Assembly: GCA_000173575.1 (NCBI GenBank)
Contig: ABYL01000001.1
Location: 124,001-188,000 of the forward strand
DNA: 64,000 bases
From: Burkholderia sp. H160
Lineage (GTDB): Bacteria > Pseudomonadota > Gammaproteobacteria > Burkholderiales > Burkholderiaceae
Direction: 5' to 3'
Shown here: positions 35,248-43,552 of the stretch, one piece after another
Layout of the letters: the number at the start of each line of letters is the position of its first letter
Numbering within the stretch: the first letter of the stretch is position 1
Program-made: the position numbers and the translations under genes
The notes under the pieces: generated by a model
Seen by the model: the letters and a program-made list of their open reading frames with translations, nothing else
Told to the model about the DNA's origin: nothing
Databases searched by the model: none

Positions 35248-35712
35248 TCAATCCGATAAGACGGCGGGTGACTGTTCCCCACGCGAGTGTCTGGTCAGAA
35301 ACGCCCGAAATTCGATTTCCCACGTCGGGTCGCGCAAATCGATTTCAATGTCTGCGAGTCGTCTCAGTTCGCCGCTCAGGCACACCACGCGCAGCGATCG
35401 AGGCGGCACGCTTTGCTTGAGGCAATGGCCGTCGGCGTCGAGCAGCAGGCGCGGATGGCGCCGGAACCGCGCGCTGGCGACCGAAATCGGGTCCATGACA
35501 TGCCGGCTCGATCCCCTCGGATAGACGAAGGCTAGATGGATGCCTGCCGCTGCGAGCTGTTCCGCCACGTCATGGAGACGGTGAATCATCTGGAATCCGC
35601 GCTCGCCGCCACGCCCGACGCCCGCGACGACGAGGCCGCGGCTTCCCGCGATTTCCCGCAGCGTTACGGGGCGCCGATCGGGCAACAGTAACGCGTCATC
35701 CAGTTTAAACAT
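35248..35712 (-). CDS. Hypothetical protein, possible thioredoxin/AhpC-like fold
   Basis: 154 residues. VTLREIAGSRGLVVAGVGRGG followed by MIHRLHDVAEQLAAAGIHLAFVYPRG and a late LLLDADGHCLKQ strand pattern resembles a peroxiredoxin-like alkyl-hydroperoxide fold, but no peroxidatic Cys is in the expected early position. Assignment is weak. It diverges from the YjdM leader region. Confidence 0.55.
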   Translation of the reverse strand: MFKLDDALLLPDRRPVTLREIAGSRGLVVAGVGRGGERGFQMIHRLHDVAEQLAAAGIHLAFVYPRGSSRHVMDPISVASARFRRHPRLLLDADGHCLKQSVPPRSLRVVCLSGELRRLADIEIDLRDPTWEIEFRAFLTRHSRGEQSPAVLSD

Positions 35713-35797
35713 GTCGACATCCTCAGCGATATCGCCCCCAATTCCGATGAAAGGCGGTGAACGTCAGATTATAAGCGAGCGGCAAGAACATGTGTAT

Positions 35798-35808
35798 TGC
35801 ATTATAAT
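35798..35808 (+). promoter_or_regulatory. Promoter -10 with shared 11-base motif
   Basis: TGCATTATAAT, containing a perfect TATAAT at 35803-35808. The -35 region is poor. The same 11 bases stand on the minus strand at 37439-37429 before the ribbon-helix-helix gene. Confidence 0.55.
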
Positions 35809-35814
35809 AATGTG

Positions 35815-35879
35815 TGCGCTGCTGGGCCGCCGGCCCGGCAGCCGACTCTGGCGAGGCGGATTGCTCGCCTGTTTTTTTT
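35815..35879 (+). ncRNA. Candidate small RNA or attenuated leader of yjdM
   Basis: From a start near 35815 the transcript would form an 11-bp hairpin at 35818-35842 (GCTGCTGGGCC / GGCCCGGCAGC, one G-U pair, 3-base loop), then a second hairpin with a T8 run. No plus-strand gene lies upstream, so the terminator serves only this promoter. Either a short RNA of about 65 nt is made, or yjdM is controlled by readthrough. Confidence 0.4.
35850..35879 (+). terminator. Intrinsic terminator before yjdM
   Basis: GGCGAG at 35850-35855, loop of 8, CTCGCC at 35864-35869, then TG and eight T at 35872-35879. Confidence 0.65.
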
Positions 35880-35914
35880 ACTGACTGACTCGAAATGTTC
35901 CAATGGAAGCTGCA

Positions 35915-36259
35915 ATGAACGCTGCCCCTTCATGCCCGCAATGTGCAATGGAAAACACGTACCCGGACGGCACACTGTATGTGTGCGCGGACTGCGGTCA
36001 CGAATGGCCGGCGAGCGCTGGCGCCGACGCGGCCGACGAACCCGCGGGTGACGTCGTCAAGGATGCCAACGGCAACGTGCTGTCGGACGGTGATTCAGTC
36101 GTGCTGATCAAGGATTTGCGCGTCAAGGGCTCGTCGATCACGCTGAAGATGGGCACCAAGGTGAAGAGCATCCGGATCGTCGGTGGCGATCACGAAATCG
36201 ACTGCAAGACGGACGCCGGCAGCTTCATGCTCAAGGCCTGTTTTCTGAAGAAGGTCTGA
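35915..36259 (+). CDS. yjdM: YjdM/PhnA family zinc-ribbon protein
   Basis: 114-residue protein. The N-terminal zinc ribbon CPQC...CADCGHEW (residues about 7-35) and the C-terminal PhnA-type SH3-like domain (DSVVLIKDLRVKGSS, KVKSIRIVGGDHEIDCK) match YjdM, formerly named PhnA in the phosphonate region though not required for that pathway. Start at MNAAPS or four residues earlier (35903). It is preceded by the hairpin leader. Confidence 0.9.
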   Translation: MNAAPSCPQCAMENTYPDGTLYVCADCGHEWPASAGADAADEPAGDVVKDANGNVLSDGDSVVLIKDLRVKGSSITLKMGTKVKSIRIVGGDHEIDCKTDAGSFMLKACFLKKV

Positions 36260-36261
36260 CT

Positions 36262-36282
36262 GGCCGTCCCCCGTTGACGGCC
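36262..36282 (+). terminator. Hairpin after yjdM
   Basis: GGCCGTC at 36262-36268, loop CCCCGTT, GACGGCC at 36276-36282, directly after the stop codon. A second self-complementary 14-mer (CGCTCCGCGGAGCG) stands at 36296-36309. Neither has a T-run, so termination may be weak or rely on Rho. Confidence 0.4.
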
Positions 36283-36348
36283 CCGCTGCGCGGCGCGCTC
36301 CGCGGAGCGTGATTCAATCGACTGTCTGGCTACCCGAGCATACTGAGC

Positions 36349-37185
36349 ATGGCTGAGGATCGAACCTCCTACGATGCGTTCGTCAAATTCCTGTCGACGC
36401 CAATGAACGAGGGGCAACCCTATGTGCTGGAGACCCAGCACGCAGTGTCACTGCACTTCGATCACTTCGCCACTCAGAGCTTCATGTCGCTCAGAAATCC
36501 GGAAAGGCTCACGCTCGGCTATACACGCGCGATGATGGGATTTTTGCTGCTGCATCCGGCTCCCAGGCACATCTGCATGATCGGACTAGGCGGGGGATCG
36601 CTGGCAAAGTATTGCTATCGGCATCTGCCCGAGGTCGCGATCGAAGCGGTCGAGATCAGCCCTGAGGTGATTGCGCTGCGTGATGTCTTCAGGATTCCGG
36701 CGGACGATGCGCGGTTCAAGGTGGTCTGCGCCGATGGCGCGGACTACGTGACGCAGGATCACATCCGCACGGATGTGATCCTGCTCGACGCCTTTGTCTC
36801 GGAAGGGATGGCGAGCCGGTGTGCGGACCTCGCATTCTTCGCCGCCTGTTGCGAGCGCTTGACCGAGGCGGGCGTCCTCGTGATCAACTTCACGGACGAT
36901 GATCCGACGCTGCCGCAGCACCTCGAGCGGCTGAAATCCGTATTCGGCGCTTGCTACGCGATCGTTCGGTGCGGCGACGACAGCAACTTCGTGGCGTTTG
37001 CCTGGAAAAGCGGGCATCGTTTGCCATCCAGACAAGTCCTGTCCGAGCGCGCCGACTCGTTCGCCTTTGCCGGCGAACTCAAGCTGTCCGTCACTGCCGG
37101 GAACCTGAAAGAAGGGGAGCGCCTCGACCCGAAGCGGCTGAATTGGCATGCGCAGGGGCAAGCCCACTGGGAACTCGGCGTTTGA
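36349..37185 (+). CDS. Spermidine synthase-like methyltransferase-fold protein
   Basis: 278-residue Rossmann-fold protein. Motif I reads MIGLGGGSLAKYC (residues about 66-78), the acidic end of strand 2 is AVEISPEVIALRD, and VCADGADYV then DVILLDAFVSEGMA follow in order, as in spermidine-synthase-like proteins. The usual aminopropyl-acceptor residues are not all clear, so substrate is unknown. Its stop is near the convergent RHH gene. Confidence 0.8.
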   Translation: MAEDRTSYDAFVKFLSTPMNEGQPYVLETQHAVSLHFDHFATQSFMSLRNPERLTLGYTRAMMGFLLLHPAPRHICMIGLGGGSLAKYCYRHLPEVAIEAVEISPEVIALRDVFRIPADDARFKVVCADGADYVTQDHIRTDVILLDAFVSEGMASRCADLAFFAACCERLTEAGVLVINFTDDDPTLPQHLERLKSVFGACYAIVRCGDDSNFVAFAWKSGHRLPSRQVLSERADSFAFAGELKLSVTAGNLKEGERLDPKRLNWHAQGQAHWELGV

Positions 37186-37210
37186 TCGGCGCGAGGCCTC
37201 GAGCCGCGCT

Positions 37211-37396
37211 TCACTTTACCCGTTTGGCGAGCGGGCTCTTGGTCTTGTAGGTCACGCCGTGACGCTCGAGATACTCGCGGATCAGTTGCCGTACGACTTG
37301 TGACGGCGTCAGATCCTGCGCCGAGCAAAGCATTTCAAATGCTTCTTTCTTGGCGGGGTCGATCAGGACGGTCAGGCGTGCGGTTTTCGTTTCCAT
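37211..37396 (-). CDS. Ribbon-helix-helix (CopG-like) DNA-binding protein
   Basis: 61 residues: TARLTVLIDPAKKEAFEMLCSAQDLTPSQVVRQLIREYLE is a complete RHH domain (strand plus two helices), with a basic tail. No toxin gene is adjacent, so it is an orphan regulator or a relic antitoxin. A TATAAT box stands on its strand at 37434-37429. Confidence 0.8.
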   Translation of the reverse strand: METKTARLTVLIDPAKKEAFEMLCSAQDLTPSQVVRQLIREYLERHGVTYKTKSPLAKRVK

Positions 37397-37428
37397 TGCG
37401 AGGACGAGTCGGCAAATATGCTAACCAA

Positions 37429-37439
37429 ATTATAATGCA
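37429..37439 (-). promoter_or_regulatory. Promoter -10 of the RHH gene
   Basis: On the minus strand TGCATTATAAT, identical to 35798-35808. The TATAAT is 33 bases before the RHH start codon. Confidence 0.5.
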
Positions 37440-37504
37440 TTTGCTTTCGACGGCACGGCGAGATCCGGCATTTCGGGGCAGGATTCGCAACACCTCATGG
37501 CAGC

Positions 37505-38272
37505 TCATTGCCGCCGATCGAGCCGATAGAGATAGGTCAGCAGATCATCGACGACGGGCACGATCGCGAGTGTGACCAGTGCGCCAGCGAGCGGCACGGT
37601 CGATACGTAGCCCACATGCTTGAAACCAATTGCGCCGATCAGGCCGCCCACGAAGAACGACGCGAGCATCGTGCCGTGGATCCTCAACTTCGCGCGGTTC
37701 GCGATGACCGCGTGCGCGTCGGCAACGAGCGTCGATCGATTCCAGTAAAAGAGCTTGCCTAGCTCGATGCCGAGGTCCGTCACGATGCCGGTCATGTGCG
37801 TCGTACGGATTTCCGCGCCCGACAGCTTCGTGATCATCGCATTCTGCAGCCCCATGATGAAGCACAGCAGGATCACGGTGACGGGGACGAAGAACGCTTC
37901 CCAGAGCGCGAGGTGGCTGCCGAGCAGACCGAACAGCAGGAGCAGGGCGGCCTCGACCAGTAACGGCAGCACGTACTGACTTTGCAGGCTTTGGCGGCGC
38001 CCCCAGTTGACGAGCACTGCCGAGCATCCTGCTCCGACCAGAAACGATGCCAGCGAACCGATGCCGGCCAACACCAGCCGGATGTCCCCGAGCGCTGTCT
38101 GGTCGGCGATCGCCGACAGGATCCCGCTCATGTGGGAGGTGTACTGCTTGACTGCGAGGAAGCAGCCGGCATTGGTGGCACCGGCGACGAATGCAAGAGA
38201 AAACCCGAGCTGACGGTTTGCGGTCGCGTTGCGGTGTTTTCCCGTCAGGCTTCGAAAGTACTTCGCAGGCAT
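37505..38272 (-). CDS. YoaK/DUF1275 family membrane protein
   Basis: 255-residue protein with about six membrane helices. FVAGATNAGCFLAVKQYTSHMSGI and LQNAMITKLSGAEIRTTHMTGIVTDLGIELG are the two repeated halves of the DUF1275 family. Start MPAKYFRS follows from the family start and the next upstream ATG adds unlike Cys-rich residues. Function unknown, perhaps transport. It diverges from the hydrogenase-4-like operon. Confidence 0.87.
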   Translation of the reverse strand: MPAKYFRSLTGKHRNATANRQLGFSLAFVAGATNAGCFLAVKQYTSHMSGILSAIADQTALGDIRLVLAGIGSLASFLVGAGCSAVLVNWGRRQSLQSQYVLPLLVEAALLLLFGLLGSHLALWEAFFVPVTVILLCFIMGLQNAMITKLSGAEIRTTHMTGIVTDLGIELGKLFYWNRSTLVADAHAVIANRAKLRIHGTMLASFFVGGLIGAIGFKHVGYVSTVPLAGALVTLAIVPVVDDLLTYLYRLDRRQ

Positions 38273-38351
38273 AGGATCTTCACTCAATCGCTCGGAACGG
38301 CAGCATGGACATGGCGCCAAGGCGCCCGATTTCCTCGAACATGCGCTTCAC

Positions 38352-38370
38352 ATGATAATGTCATTATCAT
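38352..38370. promoter_or_regulatory. 19-bp palindrome before the hyf-like operon
   Basis: ATGATAATG at 38352-38360, T, CATTATCAT at 38362-38370: nine perfect base pairs with one centre base. The TGATAAT/ATTATCA halves resemble sites of Fur-superfamily metal regulators, though with a three-base rather than one-base centre. It lies between the divergent yoaK and hyfB starts. Confidence 0.6.
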
Positions 38371-38482
38371 ATCCTGTTATCCAGATTGGTCTTTCGATGC
38401 CATAATGCGCGTGGAATCAGTCCGGGATGCCGGGCTCATTCCAGGTTCCTCGTCCAATCCGAGCGTACTGGAGACATTCCGG

Positions 38483-40489
38483 ATGGCACCCGTGCCGGTC
38501 GTCCATTTCGTCCTGCTGATCGCGGCCGGCTGGCTCGCGATTGGCACGCTAGGTCTCGGGGTACTGCATCGCACGCGCTTCGTTGCACACGGGCTGTTTC
38601 CGCTCGGTGCGCTGGGAGGGCTTCTGCTGGGTGCGGCGGGGCTCGCCGGCATCTTCACCGAACCGACCACCACGGTGTTGCCGATCGGGCTGCCCGGGTT
38701 GCCATTCCATCTGCGTGTCGACGGACTATCCGGCTATTTCCTGTTCGTGCTGGGCGTCGTCAGCGCCGGGATCGGCGCCTTTTCCGCCGGTTATTTCCGT
38801 AAGGGCGAAGGGGCTGCGCCAGGGCTCATCTGTTTCGAATACCACCTTTGCATCGCAAGCATCGCGCTCGTGCTCATGGCCAACGATGCGTATGTGTTCA
38901 TGGTCGCCTGGGAGACGCTGACGCTGTCCGCAACGTTCCTCGTGATGACCAACCACCGCATCGCCGAGATCCGCCGCGCGGGCTACCTGTATTTCCTGAT
39001 CTCCCATGTCGGCGCACTCGCGCTGCTTCTTTGCTTCGGCATCCTGCAGGCGCGCACTGGCGACTACACGTTTGCCAACATGCGCGCGCAGTCGCCGGAC
39101 GTGTTCTGGGCATCGCTCGCGTTCCTGTTCGCGCTGGTCGGATTCGGCGCCAAGGCGGGGCTGTTCCCGCTGCACGTGTGGCTGCCGGACGCTCATCCCG
39201 CCGCACCGTCACCCGTGTCGGCGCTGCTCAGCGGATTCGTGCTGAAAGTCGGTTTGTACGGCCTGCTGCGCACCGTGTTCGACCTGCTGCACGTGCAGAT
39301 CGCGTGGTGGGGCGTGCTGCTGGTCGTGCTCGGCGTCGCGACCGCGCTCCTCGGCGTGGTGTTCAGCACGATCCAGGTCGACATGAAGCGCCTGCTCGCG
39401 TATTCGTCGATCGACAACGTCGGTCTGATGATTGTCTCGCTCGGCCTCGCAGTGCTGTTTCGCGCGTACGGGATGACGGGCTTGTCTGCGCTCGCGCTGA
39501 CCGCGATGCTCTACCAGATCGTCGCTCATGCGGCATTCAAGAGCCTACTGTTCCTTGGCACTGGGGCCGTGCTGCACGCTACCGGGGAGCGCAATCTCGG
39601 CAAGCTCGGCGGCCTGATCCGCTTCATGCCGTGGACGGCGTGGTGCGTGCTGGCGGGCGTCGCAGCCAGCGCTGGCTTGCCGCCCCTGAGCGGTTTCGTT
39701 GGTGAGTGGCTCCTGCTGCAGAGTTTCCTGTTCACTCCCGGTTTGCCTGATTCGGTGCTCGCGATGACGGTTCCGATCGCGGCCGCGCTGATCGCAATGA
39801 TCGCCGCGCTCGCCGGCTACACGATGGTCAAGTTCTTCGGCATCGTGTTTCTCGGACAGCCGAGAGAAGCAAAACTGAGTCGCGCACGCGATGCGAATGC
39901 ATGGGAACGGTCGGCGTTCTGCTGGTTCGCGGCGGCCGGTGTGCTGCTCGGGCTGCTGCCCGCGCAGTTCGTCAAGCTGCTGGACCGGGTCACGCGCGTG
40001 CTCGTCGGCGCCGGAATCGGAGCGGACAACCACGGCTGGCTGCTGTTCGTGCCCGTGTCCACCGCGCGGGCCAGTTACATGCCCGCCGTGTTCATGCTGT
40101 TTTTCATTGCCTGCTGCGGGCTCGCGTGGGTGTTGGTGCGGCGCTTCTATCACGGTCGGCTGCGGCGGGCGGCGCCGTGGAGTTGCGGATTCCCGTTCAC
40201 GACCGCGCGGATGCAGGACACGGCGGAAGGGTTCGGGCAGCCGATCCGGGAGATCTTCGCGCCGCTGCTGCGCATCGAACGGCACTTGCCATCGCCGTTC
40301 GATGCGCAGCCGGTCTACCGGGTCTCGGTCACCGATCGCACGTGGCCCGCGTTCTACGACCGCGTCGCGGCGCTGACGCAACGTGCGGCGGAATGGGCGG
40401 GCCGTCTGCAGACGGGCAAGATTGCCGTGTACCTGACCTACAGCTTCGCCGTGCTGATCCTGCTCCTGATGTTGGTGAGACGATGGTGA
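38483..40489 (+). CDS. hyfB: Hydrogenase-4-like membrane subunit B (antiporter-like, NuoL/M type)
   Basis: 668-residue inner-membrane protein with about 14-16 helices, homologous to HyfB/HycC and the NuoL/M/N antiporter-like subunits. Proton-path residues are present: Glu in VAWETLTLSATF, and Lys and His in AKAGLFPLHVWLPDAHP. The start ATG at 38483 has GGAG 9 bases upstream; an earlier in-frame ATG at 38405 is possible. Its stop overlaps the hyfC start (ATGGTGA). It would move ions when driven by the peripheral subunits. Confidence 0.9.
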   Translation: MAPVPVVHFVLLIAAGWLAIGTLGLGVLHRTRFVAHGLFPLGALGGLLLGAAGLAGIFTEPTTTVLPIGLPGLPFHLRVDGLSGYFLFVLGVVSAGIGAFSAGYFRKGEGAAPGLICFEYHLCIASIALVLMANDAYVFMVAWETLTLSATFLVMTNHRIAEIRRAGYLYFLISHVGALALLLCFGILQARTGDYTFANMRAQSPDVFWASLAFLFALVGFGAKAGLFPLHVWLPDAHPAAPSPVSALLSGFVLKVGLYGLLRTVFDLLHVQIAWWGVLLVVLGVATALLGVVFSTIQVDMKRLLAYSSIDNVGLMIVSLGLAVLFRAYGMTGLSALALTAMLYQIVAHAAFKSLLFLGTGAVLHATGERNLGKLGGLIRFMPWTAWCVLAGVAASAGLPPLSGFVGEWLLLQSFLFTPGLPDSVLAMTVPIAAALIAMIAALAGYTMVKFFGIVFLGQPREAKLSRARDANAWERSAFCWFAAAGVLLGLLPAQFVKLLDRVTRVLVGAGIGADNHGWLLFVPVSTARASYMPAVFMLFFIACCGLAWVLVRRFYHGRLRRAAPWSCGFPFTTARMQDTAEGFGQPIREIFAPLLRIERHLPSPFDAQPVYRVSVTDRTWPAFYDRVAALTQRAAEWAGRLQTGKIAVYLTYSFAVLILLLMLVRRW

Positions 40490-41433
40490 CCGTGTCCGGC
40501 GCGATATCGCAATCCCTCGAGATCGTCGTGGCGCTGGGCGCCGCGCCGCTGCTCACGGGCTGGATCAACCAGTGCCGCGCCTGGCTGCAGAATCGGCGCG
40601 CACCCAGCATCTGGCAGCCGTACCGGATGCTCCACAAGCTGTTCAACAAGGAGTCGGTCGTCGCCTACGGTGCAAGTCCGGTGTTCCGTGGCGCACCCTA
40701 CGTCGTGTGGGCGGCGATGACGCTTGCCTGTGCGATCGTCCCCACTCTGTCGACCGAGTTGCCGCTGTCGCCCGCCGCGGACGCGATCGCGCTCGTCGGC
40801 CTGTTTGCGCTTGCGCGCGTCGCGCTGTCGCTCGCGGCGATGGACGTCGGCACCGCGTTCGGCACGCTCGGCGCGCGTCGTGAAATGCTGATCGGTTTTC
40901 TCGCCGAGCCGGCGTTGCTGATGGTGTTGCTGTCGGCCTCGCTGATCACGCAGTCGACACTGCTCACGAGTATCGTCGCGACGCTCGGGCACAGCGAACT
41001 GACGATCTATCCGAGCCTCGCGTTCGCCGGCATCGCGTTCACGCTAGTGTCGCTCGCTGAGAATGCGCGGCTGCCCGTCGACAACCCGACCACCCACCTC
41101 GAGCTGACGATGATCCACGAGGCGCTGATCCTCGAATATTCGGGGCGGCACCTCGCGCTGATGGAGTGGGCGGCCAGCCTGAAGCTGTTTGCGTACTCAT
41201 GCATCGGCCTCGCACTCTTCATGCCGTGGGGGATCGCCGCAGCGGGTAATCCGCTCGCGCTGCTGCTCGCGGTGCCGGCACTCTTCGTCAAGCTGATGGT
41301 GGGCGGGGCCACGCTCGCCGTGGTCGAGACCGCCAACGCGAAGATGCGGATCTTCCGGGTCCCGGAGTTCCTCGCGACTGCGTTCCTGCTCGCGGTGATC
41401 GGCATGCTCGTCCACCTGCTGCTGGGGGCGTGA
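40483..41433 (+). CDS. hyfC: Hydrogenase-4-like membrane subunit C (NuoH type)
   Basis: 316-residue membrane subunit of the NuoH/HyfC/HycD family. The cytoplasmic acidic loop ENARLPVDNPTTHLELTMIHEALILEYSG that links the quinone or hydrogenase site to the membrane arm is intact. It overlaps hyfB and is followed directly by hyfE. It anchors the peripheral large and small subunits. Confidence 0.93.
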   Translation: MVTVSGAISQSLEIVVALGAAPLLTGWINQCRAWLQNRRAPSIWQPYRMLHKLFNKESVVAYGASPVFRGAPYVVWAAMTLACAIVPTLSTELPLSPAADAIALVGLFALARVALSLAAMDVGTAFGTLGARREMLIGFLAEPALLMVLLSASLITQSTLLTSIVATLGHSELTIYPSLAFAGIAFTLVSLAENARLPVDNPTTHLELTMIHEALILEYSGRHLALMEWAASLKLFAYSCIGLALFMPWGIAAAGNPLALLLAVPALFVKLMVGGATLAVVETANAKMRIFRVPEFLATAFLLAVIGMLVHLLLGA

Positions 41434-42093
41434 ATGTACAGCTACGCGACGCAACTGATCAATTTCCTCGCGGCGGTGCTACTCCTGTTGTCGTTCGCGA
41501 TGCTGAGCCAGCGCCGGATCATGTCGCTGATCCACCTCTATACGCTGCAGGGTGTCGCGCTCGTACTGGCAAACCTGATCCTCGGTTTCGTGGCGAGTGA
41601 TCCGCATCTGTACGTGTCGGCCGGACTGACGCTCGTGCTGAAGGTCGGCGTGATTCCGTGGATCCTGTATCGGCTCGTGCGCAGGCTCGACATTCAGACC
41701 GACGTCGAGCCGCTCATCAACATTCCGACGACGCTGTTGATCGGTATCGTGCTCGTGATCATCGCGTTCAACGTCGCGTCGCCGATCAGCCAGCTCGCGA
41801 CGTCGGCCGCGCGCGGCACGCTGGGGATTGCGCTGGCGTGCGTGCTGTTGTCGTTCATGGCGATGATCACGCGCGCGAAGGCGATTCCCCAGGTGATCGG
41901 CTTCCTGTCGATGGAGAACGGGCTGTTCTTTGCCGCGACGGCCGCGACCTACGGCATGCCGATGATCGTGGAGCTCGGCATCGGTCTCGACGTGCTGGTC
42001 GGGATCCTGATCCTGGGCGTGTTCATGTTCCAGATCCGCGAGCAGTTCGACAGCCTGGACATCCATCACCTCGAGAAGCTCAAAGATGAATGA
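41434..42093 (+). CDS. hyfE: Hydrogenase-4-like membrane subunit E (NuoK-like)
   Basis: 219-residue membrane protein with about 6-7 helices, related to HyfE. The C-terminal half (GFLSMENGLFFAATAATYGMPMIVELGIG) resembles the NuoK core with its buried Glu. It starts on the base after the hyfC stop. In E. coli HyfE belongs to the formate hydrogenlyase 2 complex. Confidence 0.92.
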   Translation: MYSYATQLINFLAAVLLLLSFAMLSQRRIMSLIHLYTLQGVALVLANLILGFVASDPHLYVSAGLTLVLKVGVIPWILYRLVRRLDIQTDVEPLINIPTTLLIGIVLVIIAFNVASPISQLATSAARGTLGIALACVLLSFMAMITRAKAIPQVIGFLSMENGLFFAATAATYGMPMIVELGIGLDVLVGILILGVFMFQIREQFDSLDIHHLEKLKDE

Positions 42094-43549
42094 CGCCCAC
42101 GTCGTCCTCGCCGTGCTCGGCATTCCGCCCGTCGCCGCCGCGTGTCTTGCATGCGTGCGGCCCAGCTATGTAGCACGCAACCTGAACGTCGGCTTCAGCT
42201 TCCTGACGTTCGCGGCGACGGTCGTGCTCGCCGCACGTACCGTCCAACATGGGCCGTCGTTCGCGTTCGGACGCGCATTCTTCGTCGATCCCCTCAACGT
42301 GTACCTCGTCGCGCTGACGGCGTTCGTCGGCTGGACGACGTCACTGTTCTCGCGACCGTACATGCAAATCGAGGAAGCTCGCGGCCGCATGACGGCGACG
42401 CGAATGCGGCTCTATCACAGCATGTACCAGCTCTTCATGTTCGCGATGCTGCTCGCGCTGTTGACGAACAACCTCGGCGTGCTGTGGGTCGCGATGGAGG
42501 CGGCCACGCTCGCGACCGTGCTGCTCGTCAGCGTCTATCGCACAGCCGCGAGCCTCGAGGCCGCCTGGAAGTACTTCATCCTGTGCGGTGTCGGCATCGC
42601 GCAGGCGTTGTTCGGCACGATCCTGCTGTACCTCGCCGCGAGCCGGCAACTGTCTGACGGCGATGCGCTGCTGTGGACGAGCCTTGCCGCGGTCAGGACG
42701 CACCTCGACCCGAGCATCGTGTCGATCGCCTTCGTGTTCCTGCTCGTTGGCTACGGCACGAAAGTCGGACTCGTGCCCATGCACAACTGGCTGCCGGACG
42801 CACACGCCGAAGGCCCGACACCGATTTCGGCGGTGCTGTCGGGGCTGTTGCTGAACGTCGCGCTGTACGCGGTGCTGCGTTGCAAGGTGCTCGCGGACGG
42901 CGCGCCTGGCAATGGCCTGCCGGGGCGCTTGCTGGTCGGGTTCGGGCTCGTGTCGGTGCTGATTGCGTCGTTCTCGCTGTTCCGGCAGAAGGACGTCAAA
43001 CGGCTGTTCTCGTATTCGTCGATCGAGCACATGGGGCTGATGACGTTCGCGTTCGGGCTCGGCGGCCCGGTCGCGACGTTCGCCGGGCTGCTGCACATGA
43101 CCGTCCATTCCCTCGTCAAGTCGGCCATCTTCTTCACGGTTGGCCACGCGGCGCAGAAGGCAGGCACGCAGGCGATCGACGGCATTCGCGGGCTGCTGCA
43201 GGTCAGCCCGACGGTCGGCTGGGGAATGATGCTCGGCGCGCTCGCGATTCTCGGTCTGCCGCCGTTCGGCGTGTTTGCGAGCGAATTCCTGATCCTGACG
43301 ACCGCGATGAACACGATACCGTGGACGGCGCCGTTGCTGCTGCTCGGCCTCGCCGTCGCATTCGCGGCGATCTTCGCGCGCGTGCAGCGAATGGTGTTCG
43401 GTGAAACGACAACAGCAAGACCACTCGAGCATCGCCCCGCTTTGCTGCCGGTATTCGTGCATCTGGGTCTGGGGCTGATGCTCGGGCTCTATGTCCCACC
43501 GTACCTGGCCACGTGGTATCGCCAGGCCGCGACGATGTTGGCGGGGTGA
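42086..43549 (+). CDS. hyfF: Hydrogenase-4-like membrane subunit F (antiporter-like, NuoN/M type)
   Basis: 487-residue antiporter-like subunit. Helix-5 Glu is in LWVAMEAATLATVL and the helix-7 Lys and His are in GYGTKVGLVPMHNWLPDAHAE; the helix-12 region DVKRLFSYSSIEHMGLM is also conserved. Start overlaps the hyfE stop by 8 bases. It would form a second ion channel beside HyfB. Confidence 0.93.
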   Translation: MNDAHVVLAVLGIPPVAAACLACVRPSYVARNLNVGFSFLTFAATVVLAARTVQHGPSFAFGRAFFVDPLNVYLVALTAFVGWTTSLFSRPYMQIEEARGRMTATRMRLYHSMYQLFMFAMLLALLTNNLGVLWVAMEAATLATVLLVSVYRTAASLEAAWKYFILCGVGIAQALFGTILLYLAASRQLSDGDALLWTSLAAVRTHLDPSIVSIAFVFLLVGYGTKVGLVPMHNWLPDAHAEGPTPISAVLSGLLLNVALYAVLRCKVLADGAPGNGLPGRLLVGFGLVSVLIASFSLFRQKDVKRLFSYSSIEHMGLMTFAFGLGGPVATFAGLLHMTVHSLVKSAIFFTVGHAAQKAGTQAIDGIRGLLQVSPTVGWGMMLGALAILGLPPFGVFASEFLILTTAMNTIPWTAPLLLLGLAVAFAAIFARVQRMVFGETTTARPLEHRPALLPVFVHLGLGLMLGLYVPPYLATWYRQAATMLAG

Positions 43550-43552
43550 AGC

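Noticed and set aside
35815..35879. Known riboswitch class upstream of yjdM
   Set aside because: Two hairpins and a terminator are present, but no conserved aptamer pattern that I recognise.
37211..37396. Antitoxin of a toxin-antitoxin pair
   Set aside because: Ribbon-helix-helix domain is present, but no toxin-sized ORF adjoins on either side.
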